The notes beneath the pieces were generated by a model. The model saw nothing but the letters and a program-made list of their open reading frames with translations, had not been told where the DNA came from and made no database searches. The position numbers and the translations under genes were made by a program. 64,000 nt of DNA, taken from positions 1-64,000 of the forward strand of contig JAENRP010000233.1 in assembly GCA_024741835.1 (NCBI GenBank). Direction: 5' to 3'. Shown here in pieces: positions 10,830-21,199 of the stretch. This DNA is from Diplocarpon mali (taxonomy: Eukaryota > Ascomycota > Leotiomycetes > Helotiales > Drepanopezizaceae). Every line of letters begins with the position of its first letter. The stretch's first letter is position 1.

Positions 10830-11748
10830 AGCTACTCTTTCCCCTTGCTAAATAATTCATTATAGCACTATTAAGCTTAAGTAAGAAGGCCATACTTAAG
10901 AAGAATATATCAGTTATTGCCTTAGGTAGTAAGTTAATAAATACCGCTAGTAATAAACTAATATTAAAAGGTAGATTCTCATAAGATAGTAAAACTCTTC
11001 GATCATTAGAAGATATTGTAAGTACCTATAGAACATTAAGCGAGATAGAATAATTAATATTTCTGAAATCGTCTATTAATATACTTAACTATAGAATTTC
11101 TACTATTAAGGAGAGGTTCTTAGGCTTTAATGATTTTCTTAAAGGAGAGCTTAAGGTTAAAGGGATTAATTATGAAAAGTTTTTATAAAAGTATTAAAGT
11201 TACTTTATATTAATTGATTTATTTTAAAGAAACTGAGATAAAAAGAATAAGTATATAAAAAGATTGCTACAATTTATAAGTAGTACTTATAGTACCCTCT
11301 TTCGAACCTACTTTATAATTGATATTACTGCTAATAACGCCTTGCAAGGACTAGGCAAAATTTTTAAGATATACTAACTAATAGCAAAGGCTATATAAGT
11401 ATTAAATCATTTCACTATTTAAAAAGGTATAAAGAGACTTTAAGGCAATAATATAAGAAGTAGAAAATTTATTAGGTTCTTAAGCACTATTATATACTCT
11501 ACTATTTAGATTATAAAAGACGATCCTGCGTAGTATAACAGTTTAGCCCTCCTCGATTAGACAATTTTAAATACCCTTGGCTTATAATAATTATAATACG
11601 GTCTACTTATTATAAAAGAAAAGATGATCTATCTTACTAAGTATACTATAAACTATTTTAATAATAAGATAGAAAGATAGGAATTCGTAGTTCTTACTGC
11701 TTAGAAAATATTATCATTCTTAGCTAAACTAACTAACGAGGAAAATTT

Positions 11749-11773
11749 GACTTATAGGCCTAGCCTATAAGTG
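11749..11773. repeat. Palindromic repeat P5 in ORF4
   Basis: GACTTATAGGCCT / AGCCTATAAGTG. It is read as L-T-Y-R-P-S-L-x-V. Its place in ORF4 corresponds to P2 in ORF3. Confidence 0.8.
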
Positions 11774-11934
11774 GAATTAGCATATAATAAAGAAGTCCTT
11801 AAGTATAAGGTGCCTATAATACCTAAAGCTTAAGCAGATAACCAGCCCGACTACTAATCTTCTGACTTAAACGAGTTTGAATTACTATCCTTAGAAATGC
11901 CTTAAATACCTTAAACACTAATAGCAAAGAAATC

Positions 11935-11959
11935 AAATCGCAGGCCCGGCCTATAGGTT
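11935..11959. repeat. Palindromic repeat P6 in ORF4
   Basis: AATCGCAGGCCCG / GCCTATAGGTTA. It is read as N-R-R-P-G-L-x-V. No counterpart is seen in ORF3 at this point. Confidence 0.75.
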
Positions 11960-13163
11960 AGCATACGTAATATTATAGACTTAAAAGAAGATTTGTCAAA
12001 TGAAGAGAGGAGCATTATTACTAACGTCTTAGAAATTTTTAATAATACTAAGAAGGATATCGCAGATATTATACAATCTTTCCCTAAGGACCTATAAAAG
12101 TTTATTCTTAAATTTTACAAATCAATAATAAAACGTTTGAAGAAGGAAAGCCAAGGAGAAGTTTTATTAATATAAGAAGGAATAGCAAGAGCTATTAAAT
12201 AGATTATAAAACTGCAATAAGACGAATTCTCTATAGACAATATTATATAGTTCTTTATCAATTATAAAAAATCGAAGGGCGACTATTATATGCTTAAGGA
12301 GAAGCCGGAAGATATTATAATAATAATCTCTATAGAATATTATTAAGTCCCCTTCAATATTAAGACAATATTATAAATAGTAATAGATTTAGAGTTATAG
12401 TAATATTAGAAATGAAGATACGCTTAAGTAAATTCGTAATAGGGATGTTTAGAGACTTCTATTTTAAGAAATCTTATACCCTTTATAAATAATAATATAT
12501 ATTATACTATGGACTCGTATTAATAGGCATTACTAATGAAGAAGTATTATCTAATATCTATAAATTTTGCATTACTCTTGATTTAAAATTGTTCTTACTA
12601 TACTTTGGAAATTATGCGATAGTAGATACTAGCAATAGAATAGCTAATTAGATTAAAAAAGATATATCGCTAGGTTTCTTTAAGTTTAGAATAGTACCTA
12701 AGGCTTTGAAATTATTCTATAATATCGCTTAAACCCCCGCTTAGTATAAGACAATACTAATTAAGGATACCTTAATATCGCTTTATATTAAAGGTTTCTT
12801 AAATATACTTAAGTTATTTAATTATACATTTCTAAGTATAGTTCGCATATATAGTTATAGTTCTTAAGGAAAGAATTCATTTTTAATATTAGTATAAGAA
12901 GAATTGGAAATGTATAGATACTATTTCCGAATCTTTAATAAAAAGCCTTCCCTCCCTTCTACCTTCCTCTATAATATAACTTATAGTTTAATATAATAGA
13001 CTTTGAGGATATACTATAGGCTGTATCTTAGTGCTCTATTAACTTATTATAATTCTTTATATAAGCTGGTAGCGTATCCTAAGGCTATATAGTTTATAAG
13101 TATTAACTACTATTTAAAAGTTGTTTTTATTAAAATTAACGCTAATACGAGATTCGTAAGGTT

Positions 13164-13188
13164 AACTCCTAGGCCTAGCTCGCAGGTT
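13164..13188. repeat. Palindromic repeat P7 in ORF4
   Basis: AACTCCTAGGCCT / AGCTCGCAGGTT. It is read as L-T-P-R-P-S-S-Q-V. It may correspond to P3 of ORF3. Confidence 0.8.
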
Positions 13189-13990
13189 AGCTCCCTTAAT
13201 AGTAGGACTATCGATTACTATATAATACCTATAGTAAAACAATCAATTAAAGAATTTGCTATTTAGGAAAAATCCTATAAATTATCAGCCCTTACCTCCT
13301 ATCGCTTAAAGAATGCTTAATAGGTCTTACTAAATCTGATACGAAACGCAGTATAGTAGAAAGAATTAAATACTAAGATTAAAACGCTACTTAAAGAGTA
13401 TATTTCTAATAAGACCACTCTATTCTCTATATTTATAAGATAAGGCATATTTATTAACTTAGAATCCAGTAGAGAGCCTAAAAAGGGAAGGTTCCTTACT
13501 ATTAATAATAATTATATAGAAGTTATTTATTAGTAATAACTCACTCGAAAATAGTACCGACTTAAAAGAGTTTTATATTAAGTCTATTTATATAAAGAAA
13601 CCGAGCACTACGAGATAGGGTATTACTAGAGAATCGTTAGCTAAGTTTCGTATAATACTTAGTATAATAAAAGGTGGCCTACTATTAGAAGCACTTATAG
13701 GGAGACGACTATAGAACGATCTATTAGTAGTAATAATAGTAAAGGAGTTACTATCTAAAGATATAGTTCAATTAATAACCTATTTAAAGAAGCATAAGTA
13801 AGAACTTTTTAATAATTTTACCTATACTTAGAAACTGATTTAATAATTAGAGCTATAACTATATAAGGACAAATCCTAGGCTAAGATGAAAGGCACTAAC
13901 GATAATATCAAGCTTAATAATATAATTAATAAGACAATTCTTCTTAAGAAGTATAGTATTAAAAAGCCTTATGTAAAAACCCCTAATACA

Positions 13991-14015
13991 ACTCTTAGGC
14001 CTGGCCCGCGACTCG
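13991..14015. repeat. Palindromic repeat P8 in ORF4 C-terminus
   Basis: ACTCTTAGGCCTG / GCCCGCGACTCG. It is read as T-L-R-P-G-P-R-L. It corresponds in place to P4 of ORF3. Confidence 0.8.
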
Positions 14016-14099
14016 ATTTAAAAAAGGGTAAGGCTAAGGAACTTATATCTATAGAATCTCCCGCCGCATCCCCTTTAGTAGTAGGTGACTCTTTAAAGG

Positions 14100-14136
14100 A
14101 TGATAATAATAATAAAGATAATAATAATAATAATGC
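14100..14136 (+). repeat. GAT/AAT trinucleotide run in ORF4
   Basis: GATAATAATAATAAAGATAATAATAATAATAAT-type microsatellite in frame, coding for an Asp/Asn/Lys stretch near the C-terminus. It is expected to be length-variable. Confidence 0.8.
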
Positions 14137-14340
14137 TATAATATAAGTCTCTCTCCCTATCGGCAGAAGCCGTCATACTATAGAGGCTCCCGCTACGCCG
14201 AGACTTATATCCTTTAATACTAATAGTAAGCTATTAAGACGGAGTAGTCGCTTTATAAAGAGAGTGTTATCTAGTGATACTTCTTCCTATTCCTTAAAGA
14301 AAACCAAGGATATTTAATATCTAAGTTAGTATTATTTTTA

Positions 14341-14615
14341 ATTGTTTTTGCGATTCTATAGTTTATGTTTATTTTACTAGTTTCGTTTTCTAACTCTTAG
14401 GCCTAGCCTATAAGTGAAAAGCGCATTAAAAAAAACCTCTTCTTTTTTCTTTTACCTTTAATAATAATATAGTCTTAGTTTAGGCCTTTTAATATATTAG
14501 TTTTCTCGCACTTAGGGTTTGCTAATGATTAATATGCTATTGCCTTGACTTAAATTATTTTATATTCTCTACTAATAGTAGTAAAGGCCACTACTTTTAT
14601 TATTTAAGATATATA
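14341..14615. other. 3' untranslated region of GypB-1
   Basis: AT-rich sequence between the end of ORF4 and the 3' LTR. It contains palindromic repeat P9 at 14392-14416 (AACTCTTAGGCCT / AGCCTATAAGTG). It could also read T-L-R-P-S-L-x-V if ORF4 continued. A convincing polypurine tract before the LTR is not evident, perhaps erased by RIP. Confidence 0.55.
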
Positions 14616-14857
14616 TAAAGACTTAAGATAGATAGGTCTTGTAATATATATTATATAATTAGCGCAGGATAGTAGGAGGATAAAGGGCCATCTTCTATAT
14701 ATAGAGATAGCGCGTAGCGCTATAGTACCGAATACACCCTATACTTAGGACTTGTTCCTAATATCTTATCTTAGAGAGCCCGCTTGTGGTGCTTCCTCCT
14801 CTTGTTTTTGGGTCTTCCCTTAGGCCTACTCTTGTGTTGTCCCTCCTCAGTTTTATA
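14616..14857 (+). repeat. GypB 3' LTR
   Basis: 242 bp. It starts TAAAGACTTAAGATAGATAG (from TGGAGACCTGAG...) and ends CAGTTTTATA. It matches 46701-46944 in the same orientation, while the sequences outside the two copies differ. That, plus their positions (after ORF4 here, before gag there), identifies them as the GypB LTR. Contains AGGAGGATAAAGGGCC, a possible TATA region. Confidence 0.82.
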
Positions 14858-15718
14858 CTATTATTAGTGATAGGCCGCAAGATCTCTTTTCGCTTTATTT
14901 TTACAGTTATTTAAGCTAGTTGAGATTTTGAATTAAGTCCTTAAGAAGTCTATCGACTTATCTTTTTTATAAATAGTATAAGTTTCATATTTAATTCAAA
15001 GCTAATCTACCTATTAAAGCTTTTAAAAGCTAGTTCTTATCTAATTAATAGGATTTGATAATCTAAGACTCGCTTATTAATAAAATTGACTCGCGGGCCA
15101 GGACTATAAGTCATAATCGGATTTTCTTTATTAATAGTACTTATATCTCTTTTTATTAAAATAACCTAATTATAAAGACTAAGGCTAATCAATTAGAGAG
15201 GCTTAGGGTAGGCTATAAGCTAATAAGCTCTCCTATTTTTCGCTATTATAGCTAAAAGGTAGAATCTATAGTATATTCGAAGGACTTATTAAGTAAGATT
15301 GAATATTATATCATAAAGAAAGTAAGATAGTATAAAGGTTGCATTATTTATAAGATAGAAGTAATAAAGATATATCGTTATTTCTTATCTTATAATAGAA
15401 AGGAATATATATATAAAAGTACTATTATTGATAGTAAAATTGTCGATTAAGAAGCGGCATCTAAAGGGTTTAAGCATTATAATTAACCCTTCTTCTTCTA
15501 TTTCCTTTTGCTATTTATTATTTAATAATATTAAAAAGAAGGAATTGTTCTATTTAATTAGCTCTAACGCCTTTAAGGCTTTAAGATCAGCCTTGAATTT
15601 TATAGCATTTAAAGATACTTCTATTATTAATAGGTTAGACTTACATATCTTTGAAAAGATAAAGAATTAATTATTAAAGTAGATTAGAAAAAGTTCAATA
15701 TCTTCTATTATATAAAGA
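14858..15718 (-). pseudogene. GypB-m ORF3, 3' segment
   Basis: Minus-strand continuation of ORF3, equal to about 8600-9470 of GypB-1 in reverse complement. It is cut on the left by the 3' LTR of GypB-1 and on the right by CopA. The last bases before CopA (15714-15718, AAAGA) are repeated at 23511-23515. An 80-codon antisense frame at 15428-15670 is a shadow of this ORF. Confidence 0.82.
15088..15112. repeat. Palindromic repeat in GypB-m ORF3 (P3 site)
   Basis: GACTCGCGGGCCA / GGACTATAAGTC. One of the best-preserved copies, in the same place as 9219 and 62771. Confidence 0.8.
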
Positions 15719-16016
15719 TGTAGGTTCTATACTGGTAATCGATATTCATATGAATATAGTTAAGTACTTATTATTAAAAGAATCTATTATAATATCTGTC
15801 TATCTATATATGATTGAGATAGTACCTTTATACCTTTGAATATCCTCCCTCTTATAGTCCCTCTTAGCTGTATATAGATATCCTTCTAAAGTCCTCCGGC
15901 TGAACAGCCGTTCGAAATATATATAAAACCCCTTATATCGCATATGGTATAGCTGTATAGGATGACCCTAGGAATAAGGGCAGCTTGCCTCTTATATAGG
16001 AATCTGCGTACTAATA
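15719..16016 (-). repeat. CopA 3' LTR
   Basis: On the plus strand it runs TGTAGGTTCTATACTGG... to ...GCGTACTAATA (from CCAACA). It keeps the TG end intact. Confidence 0.92.
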
Positions 16017-17560
16017 CTAGCAGTACTCTCTTTTGAAAAGACCTTTTTAACTCGTATAAGGAAGTATATAGAATAGGTATATAATAAAAGCAGATTAGTA
16101 GCAAATAATCAAATGGCAATAAAGAATAAAATAGTAAAGACAAATAACTTAATAGTAAAAGCAAGTATAATAGATAATAAGGATAGTATATAAGAAATTG
16201 AATAGTAAAAATAAAGGCAAATAGCAAAGAGAGGAAGGAAAGGTGTCCAAGTGATAGAAGCAATTTAAAAGTCTTTATTTAAGCCTTATAATAATGCGAT
16301 TATAGTCCGTTTGCGTTTTAGTAGGTTTAAGACTCTTTGTTAAATAGCTATTTAAAATTATAATCTACTATAGCTATAAATTATAATAACCTATAGAAGG
16401 GAAAGGAGGGGCCTTTAAAAAGGTATGTATAAAGAGCTTTCTTCTTCCTTTAATCTCCTATCTTTAACTCCTACTTCTTATAAATAGGTTAATTCCCCCT
16501 TTTACTTTTAAGTTAATTAACCCTATAGTAGATCTTATCTTATACTATCCTATTAATATTATCATTATTATTAATAAGTACTTTAATTATTAGCTAACCC
16601 TCTTATATATATCGCTGATTGGATAGTACTCGAATGCAATCCCAAGGACCTGCCTAAGGCCTTTCGGGTGTTATGCGTACGTTATATGCGTATAATATTA
16701 AGAAAGGAGGCTAGTAAGAATAATACTAGCTATATATGCGTATTTAATACTCTTACTTCTAAGAAGTATAACTATTATATTACGCAGTAGGCAAAGTGTA
16801 TTTTAATAGGTGCCCTTTAATATCCTTTTATTTTAATAACCTTTAATAGATATCCGATTTAGATACTTATCTAAGCATAAGATAAGTATATCGTCCTTTA
16901 AGATGCTTAGGTTAGCAGCGACGTTAATTAGATCTAAGAGGCAGTCTAAATCTTATTTAAAAAGACTTAGATATAAATCTCTTTAGTTTTAAAAATTTAA
17001 GATGCCCTTTAACTAACTTAGTTAAGTAAAGCTCGTGCCTTATATTAAAGTATCGATTTTGCAAATACCTAATAGGCTATAAGTGCTTTTAAATCTATTT
17101 AATATTAATAACTAACTATTTGCAGGATCTATTGCGCCCTATCTAAGGCAGTAATATAGCCTTTAGGCGTTTTAAAACCCATGGCGCTAAGGTGCTTAGC
17201 TCCCTTTAATATATAAAGGGGCTATTTAACTCGGCTAAGGGCCGCTCTTAGGCTCCCTTTAATAATATCTACCGCTAAAAGGGCAAAGGCAGATAGGTAC
17301 CTTTTAAGGGCTCCTTAAAAGGTAGGGATCTAGATCTTAGTAATTTAGATAAGCCTAACTTAAAGGAGATCGCGGCCGCCCTCGCTTAAGTATAAGCTTA
17401 AGAGGAATAGGCCAACTTAATCGCTATTTCAAGTAGTAAGGCCTTTAGGTCTTATGTAACTAAGGAACTACGCCTTAGAAAATAAAAGAATAAAAATTGC
17501 TAATAGCTCGCAATTAAAAAAATCCGATATCGTTAATTTAAGACCTTTTTAAGTTTGGTT
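16017..17560 (-). other. CopA 3' segment beyond RNase H
   Basis: About 1.5 kb between the end of pol and the 3' LTR. The part next to the LTR (16040-16260) is low-complexity with AATAGTAAA-type repeats. It produces a 125-codon hydrophobic frame (15886-16263) that runs into the LTR and is not a credible gene. The part from 16900 to 17560 has some coding look on the minus strand but I recognise no domain. Such a long 3' region is unusual for a copia element. Confidence 0.5.
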
Positions 17561-18000
17561 ATACCTTAATAGGCCTTTATACCTATCCCTCCTTCTTAAT
17601 GGTTATCGAATTGGTATCTACTAACTGCTAAAGGGCTTAATTCGGATTGGCTTTTATTATAGCATTAGCAGGGTTATTAGCACTATCGATCTAATGTATC
17701 TCTATAAGCTTCCTATTCAAATACGATTATTAAATAGCTATTATATCAATTATTAATTGCTTTTCCTTTATAGTGCCTAATTTGATAATACATTTATATA
17801 ATAAGAGGGAATCTATATATATAATAGTAGGGAGGCGGGATAGACTTAGCTTAGCTATTACTATATCGATCGTTATAGCTATAGAAACTAGCATATTAAT
17901 ACCTACTACTATAGTATAAAGTTCAAAGGCTAGTACTGCTTTTATCACTCTCTTATACTTTATTAAGCTATAGTATAGAATATTGCCTTTTAAAGTAAAC
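17561..18000 (-). pseudogene. CopA RNase H domain and pol C-terminus
   Basis: An open 72-codon piece (17730-17948) reads V-L-A-F-E-L-Y-T at its start and I-Y-I-D-S-L-L-L-Y further on, ending L-G-T-I-K-E-K. This is the fungal copia RNase H pattern (catalytic E in A-A-E-L-Y and D in C-T-D-S). Downstream, D-T-N-S-I-T-I occurs near 17600, the usual C-terminal end of this protein family. Role: removal of RNA from the RNA-DNA hybrid. Confidence 0.85.
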
Positions 18001-18199
18001 TGCGATTCTCCTTCTTTTATACCTAATATAATAATATAGCCGATCTGCGAGCTTAAATCCTTATTATTAGCAAAAGATCTATCTATAAATGCAAATAGCT
18101 TAGTATTTTATAAATTGATAGTAAGGTAGGTTAAGCCTCTTTTAAGGTTATTTCGGATCTATTTAAGTCGCTTATTCAAATTCTCTATATCTTAAACTA

Positions 18200-19300
18200 T
18201 TAGATTTTAGTATTAGGCTATAGCTAACAAATTAAAGGAAGCTTTAAGTTGGCAGATCGTAGCTATATAAGCTCCCCTTGCTCTCTACTTTAAGTATTAT
18301 TACTTATAGCCTTTTTAAGTAGTATTAATTAGTTCTAGCCTTTAGCCTTAGCCCTTTTATTACATATATACTATATCCCTATCTTAGGAAATAATATACC
18401 TATTAAAGGCTAGTGATTCAGTGCTCGAAAGGTGCTATATTAACTTTATAAGGAATCCTACCCTTTTAATCTCGTCCTTCTCCTTTTTTAAGAAGTCTAC
18501 TTCTTTAAGTATTAATATATCGTCCGTTTATATACCTATAATGCTAAAAAGAGGAAAAGTACTTAAAGTTAATAATAGATAAGGGTTATAAGTTGAGTTG
18601 GCTTTATTAAGATTGCTATAATAGTGCTTATAATAGGTATTAAACTAGTGATTTCCTAACTTAGGAATGCTATAAAGCAATAGCATTACTTTAAAGACTA
18701 TACCTATAGGAAATAGCTTAGTAATATCTTATAAAGGAAATACAAATATATTATATAATAGCTTTAAAGCTGCTTAAGTATATACTAATATAATATCCTA
18801 TAGGCTGAGAATACCCTTCTTACCTTATTCTTTAAAGTATTCTTAGATTAATGCCAAAAGTAATATTAAAAGGCATTAGCTTTTTTATTAGATAGTTAGG
18901 GATTAGGTGATTATACCTTCCTCCTTTTTATTAGTATTGTTCTAGGCCTATATAATTAAGCGTGATTTCTTAAATAGGTAATCTATTTCCTTTCCCTTTA
19001 TCTTATTAACTTTTCTCGATTTAAAGATCCTTTTGCCTTTTACCGTAAGGTCATTTTTATTTATTAGTACGAATACCCTTTGATTTATTAGCTCTTAATA
19101 CTCCTTTAAGTGAGATTATTAAAAAGGGCGCTTAAGAGTAGTGATTTTGCCTTCTACCTATAGCTTCTACGATAGTTCCTAATCCCTATTCTCCTTTTCT
19201 ATTAAGAATACTTCTAATTTAGCTATATATAGCTAGCTTATCGTTTGCTTTAAAGGATATCTATATCTTAGTATTATAGTTGTTATCGATTATAAAAAGG
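18200..19300 (-). pseudogene. CopA reverse transcriptase
   Basis: The catalytic box reads *-T-D-D at 18519-18530 (Q-T-D-D after undoing CAA to TAA), preceded by I-I-G-I. This is the I-V-G-I-Q-T-D-D-T box used by this fungal copia group instead of Y-V-D-D. The domain lies between integrase and RNase H. Its outer limits are approximate. Confidence 0.75.
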
Positions 19301-19779
19301 CTAGAAATAGGCTTAATAAAGGGAACTTCTACTCTTAGCGATTGCTTATAGCTATTAAGTCGCGGCTTAATTAAGTAAAAAGACTCTACTTCTTTATTAA
19401 CGTTAATTGCGTTCTATTCCCTTTCAATAGTCATTCGATTCTTAAGTTCAGTTCCTTTAGTTTCCTTTAAGCAGTTTTCTTCCTTATCGATTTTAAATAG
19501 GCATATACTTATCAATCTAAAGTGCCTTATTCTACTGCTGATATTGATTATATAGGTTTCGTTCTTTAAGCTTAAGAACTCAAATAGGCCTATTTATCCT
19601 TCCTTCTTTTAATAAACTAATACTAGGTCTTTTAACTTTGAATTATAAATATAAGTAGTTCTAAGGCTATTCCTTATACTTAAAGTATTATTAACCTTGC
19701 GAGTAGTATAGATTTTCCTTACTTCCTTTATTGCCTTTTTGATTATTACTGCCTTCTATTCTACTAACGGATTTAGTAG

Positions 19780-20400
19780 ATCTAGTTTAATTAGCCTTAG
19801 ATATGCCCTGAAAACAAGTAAGGTAGGGATCATCTTAATAGGCCTTACTATATTATTAACTACTTTTATAGCCATTTGCAGTTGCTTATCGTCGCTTAGT
19901 TAGGGTTATTTAGCTATTATAATATCGAAGGTACGTCTTAAGGGGCGGTAATACCGTTCAACCTTACTAATAGAATAATATGCTTTTATAAGAACAAGTT
20001 TAAGGATTATTCCTATAGATCTTAAACAGCTTTTGAATTTGCTGAATTAAAGTTAGTACTATAGTTATATACTATAAAATTAGAAGGTCTAATATACGTA
20101 TCTAGCTATGCTAATTTAAGGGCTTAAAATACTACGTCAGCCGAATATACTCCTATTCCCTTTTATAAGAACCTTACAACTTTAAATCCTATTGCTTTAT
20201 TAACTATATAAAGGGCGTTCCTTCTATTAAACTAAGTAATATTAATATATATAATATAATTAAAGTTGATATTATCTTATAGCTTAAATCGGAATTTATA
20301 AGAGGCGTTAGCGTAGAGTTAGCAATACTAGTATATTTCCCTTACTCTTACTATAATACTAAAGTCTATATTATAGCCGGCCTAGTTCAAGAGGTATTTA
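19780..20400 (-). pseudogene. CopA integrase
   Basis: Colinear with 4740-5317 of the truncated copy and extending past it. It contains the zinc-binding C-x-x-C segment (about 20330-20350) and the D-x-D-F-N-Y-x-I-x-x-D-I core start. The break of the other copy falls about 30 codons past the segment at 19790-19830. Role: insertion of cDNA. Confidence 0.75.
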
Positions 20401-20559
20401 AGGCGCTTTACAAAAGATATCCGAATCTTTTATATAGCCTTTAGATCTCTATTTCTATTAAGTAGCATATATTAATTATACCCTTTAAAGTTATTAGAAG
20501 TTACTCTATTATATTAAGGAAAAGCTATAAGTATCTATATTTTCTAATAATTAAGTATT

Positions 20560-20860
20560 TTTCCTTACCAATTATTAGCAAACTACGTAGATTGCTATAT
20601 TTAGCTCCTATTTTATCGAATTATTATAAGTAGACTAAAAACGGTATATTTGCCTTTATAATTAAGAATTCTATAAGGCCTACTAGCATTTGAACAGTTA
20701 TCTTATTGATTGCATTTTAAGAACCTACCCTAAAGGTAATTTTATACTTTTCAATACTAAGTAGAGCTAAAACTATATCTTATATATTTTGCAAAGCTTT
20801 GAATTAGTTAATTCCTCCTATATTCTTATTTAAGGCGCTTATATCGATCAGAAATCCTTA
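20560..20860 (-). pseudogene. CopA retropepsin
   Basis: G-F-L-I-D-I-S-A-L-N-K-N at about 20825-20860. The active-site G has become S, a typical RIP G-to-A change. It matches 4255-4281. Confidence 0.7.
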
Positions 20861-21199
20861 AAAGAACTGATCCGTCTATTAAGTTATAAATACCTTAGGG
20901 TCCTTTTAAATGGGTTTATTAATCTTTATTATTAAGAGGTATTTAGCCTTTTGCTTTTCAAGCTAGTTAAGCACAGTTCTTAAGTCATATTCCTTATTAA
21001 AAGCTAGGAATACTATAATAAAGTTGATATTATTATCCTTAGGATTACTACTTACTTAGTTCTCCTCTTTTAAAGACATTTCCTATTTATCCTTATTAGT
21101 CTTATCACCTTTTAAATAAGCTCCGTTTTACTTTTAAGATAAGTATACCTTATATATTTTATCTATTAACTTATAGCCTTTGGCTTATCGGCTTACTAT

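Larger units (their letters stand above)
10830..14340 (+). pseudogene. GypB ORF4, diverged tandem paralogue of ORF3
   Basis: A continuous read-through frame of about 1,170 codons. The start is not certain; no ATG in this frame is evident near 10830. It aligns with ORF3 in the same order. Near the N-terminus, F-S-Q-D-S followed by an S-T-Y-x-x-L-S-E-I segment matches F-S-Q-D-G and S-T-Y-I-A-L-G-D-I. Next come L-G-F-N-D-F-L-K-G-E-L-K-V-K-G against L-Q-F-N-D-F-L-I-K-E-L-R-L-K-G, then A-R-A-I-K-Q-I-I against K-R-A-I-K-Q-I-Q. The C-terminus has a D/N-rich run (14100-14136) and basic R-R-S-S-R-F-I-K-R. No known domain is recognised. Four palindromic repeats lie in frame. It is present only here because the other copies are cut before this point. 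Confidence 0.68.
5741..14857 (+). mobile_element. GypB giant gypsy element, 5'-truncated (GypB-1)
   Basis: The 3' two-thirds of the largest family in the window: integrase C-terminus and pol tail, ORF3, ORF4 and the 3' LTR. Colinear copies are GypB-m (minus, 14858-40010 with inserts) and GypB-2 (46701-64000 with an insert). Gag, protease, RT and RNase H are missing, lost at the junction with solo LTR F. The right end abuts GypB-m sequence at 14858, so this copy inserted into GypB-m. It is the only copy in the window that shows everything from integrase to the 3' LTR. Confidence 0.82.

Noticed and set aside
13886..14146. 86-codon frame as an independent small gene
   Set aside because: It is an open stretch inside ORF4, continuous in the same frame with sequence on both sides.
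15886..16263. 125-codon hydrophobic minus-strand frame resembling a membrane protein
   Set aside because: Its hydrophobic half is a translation of an AATAGTAAA-type low-complexity tract, and its other half is CopA LTR sequence found in three places.
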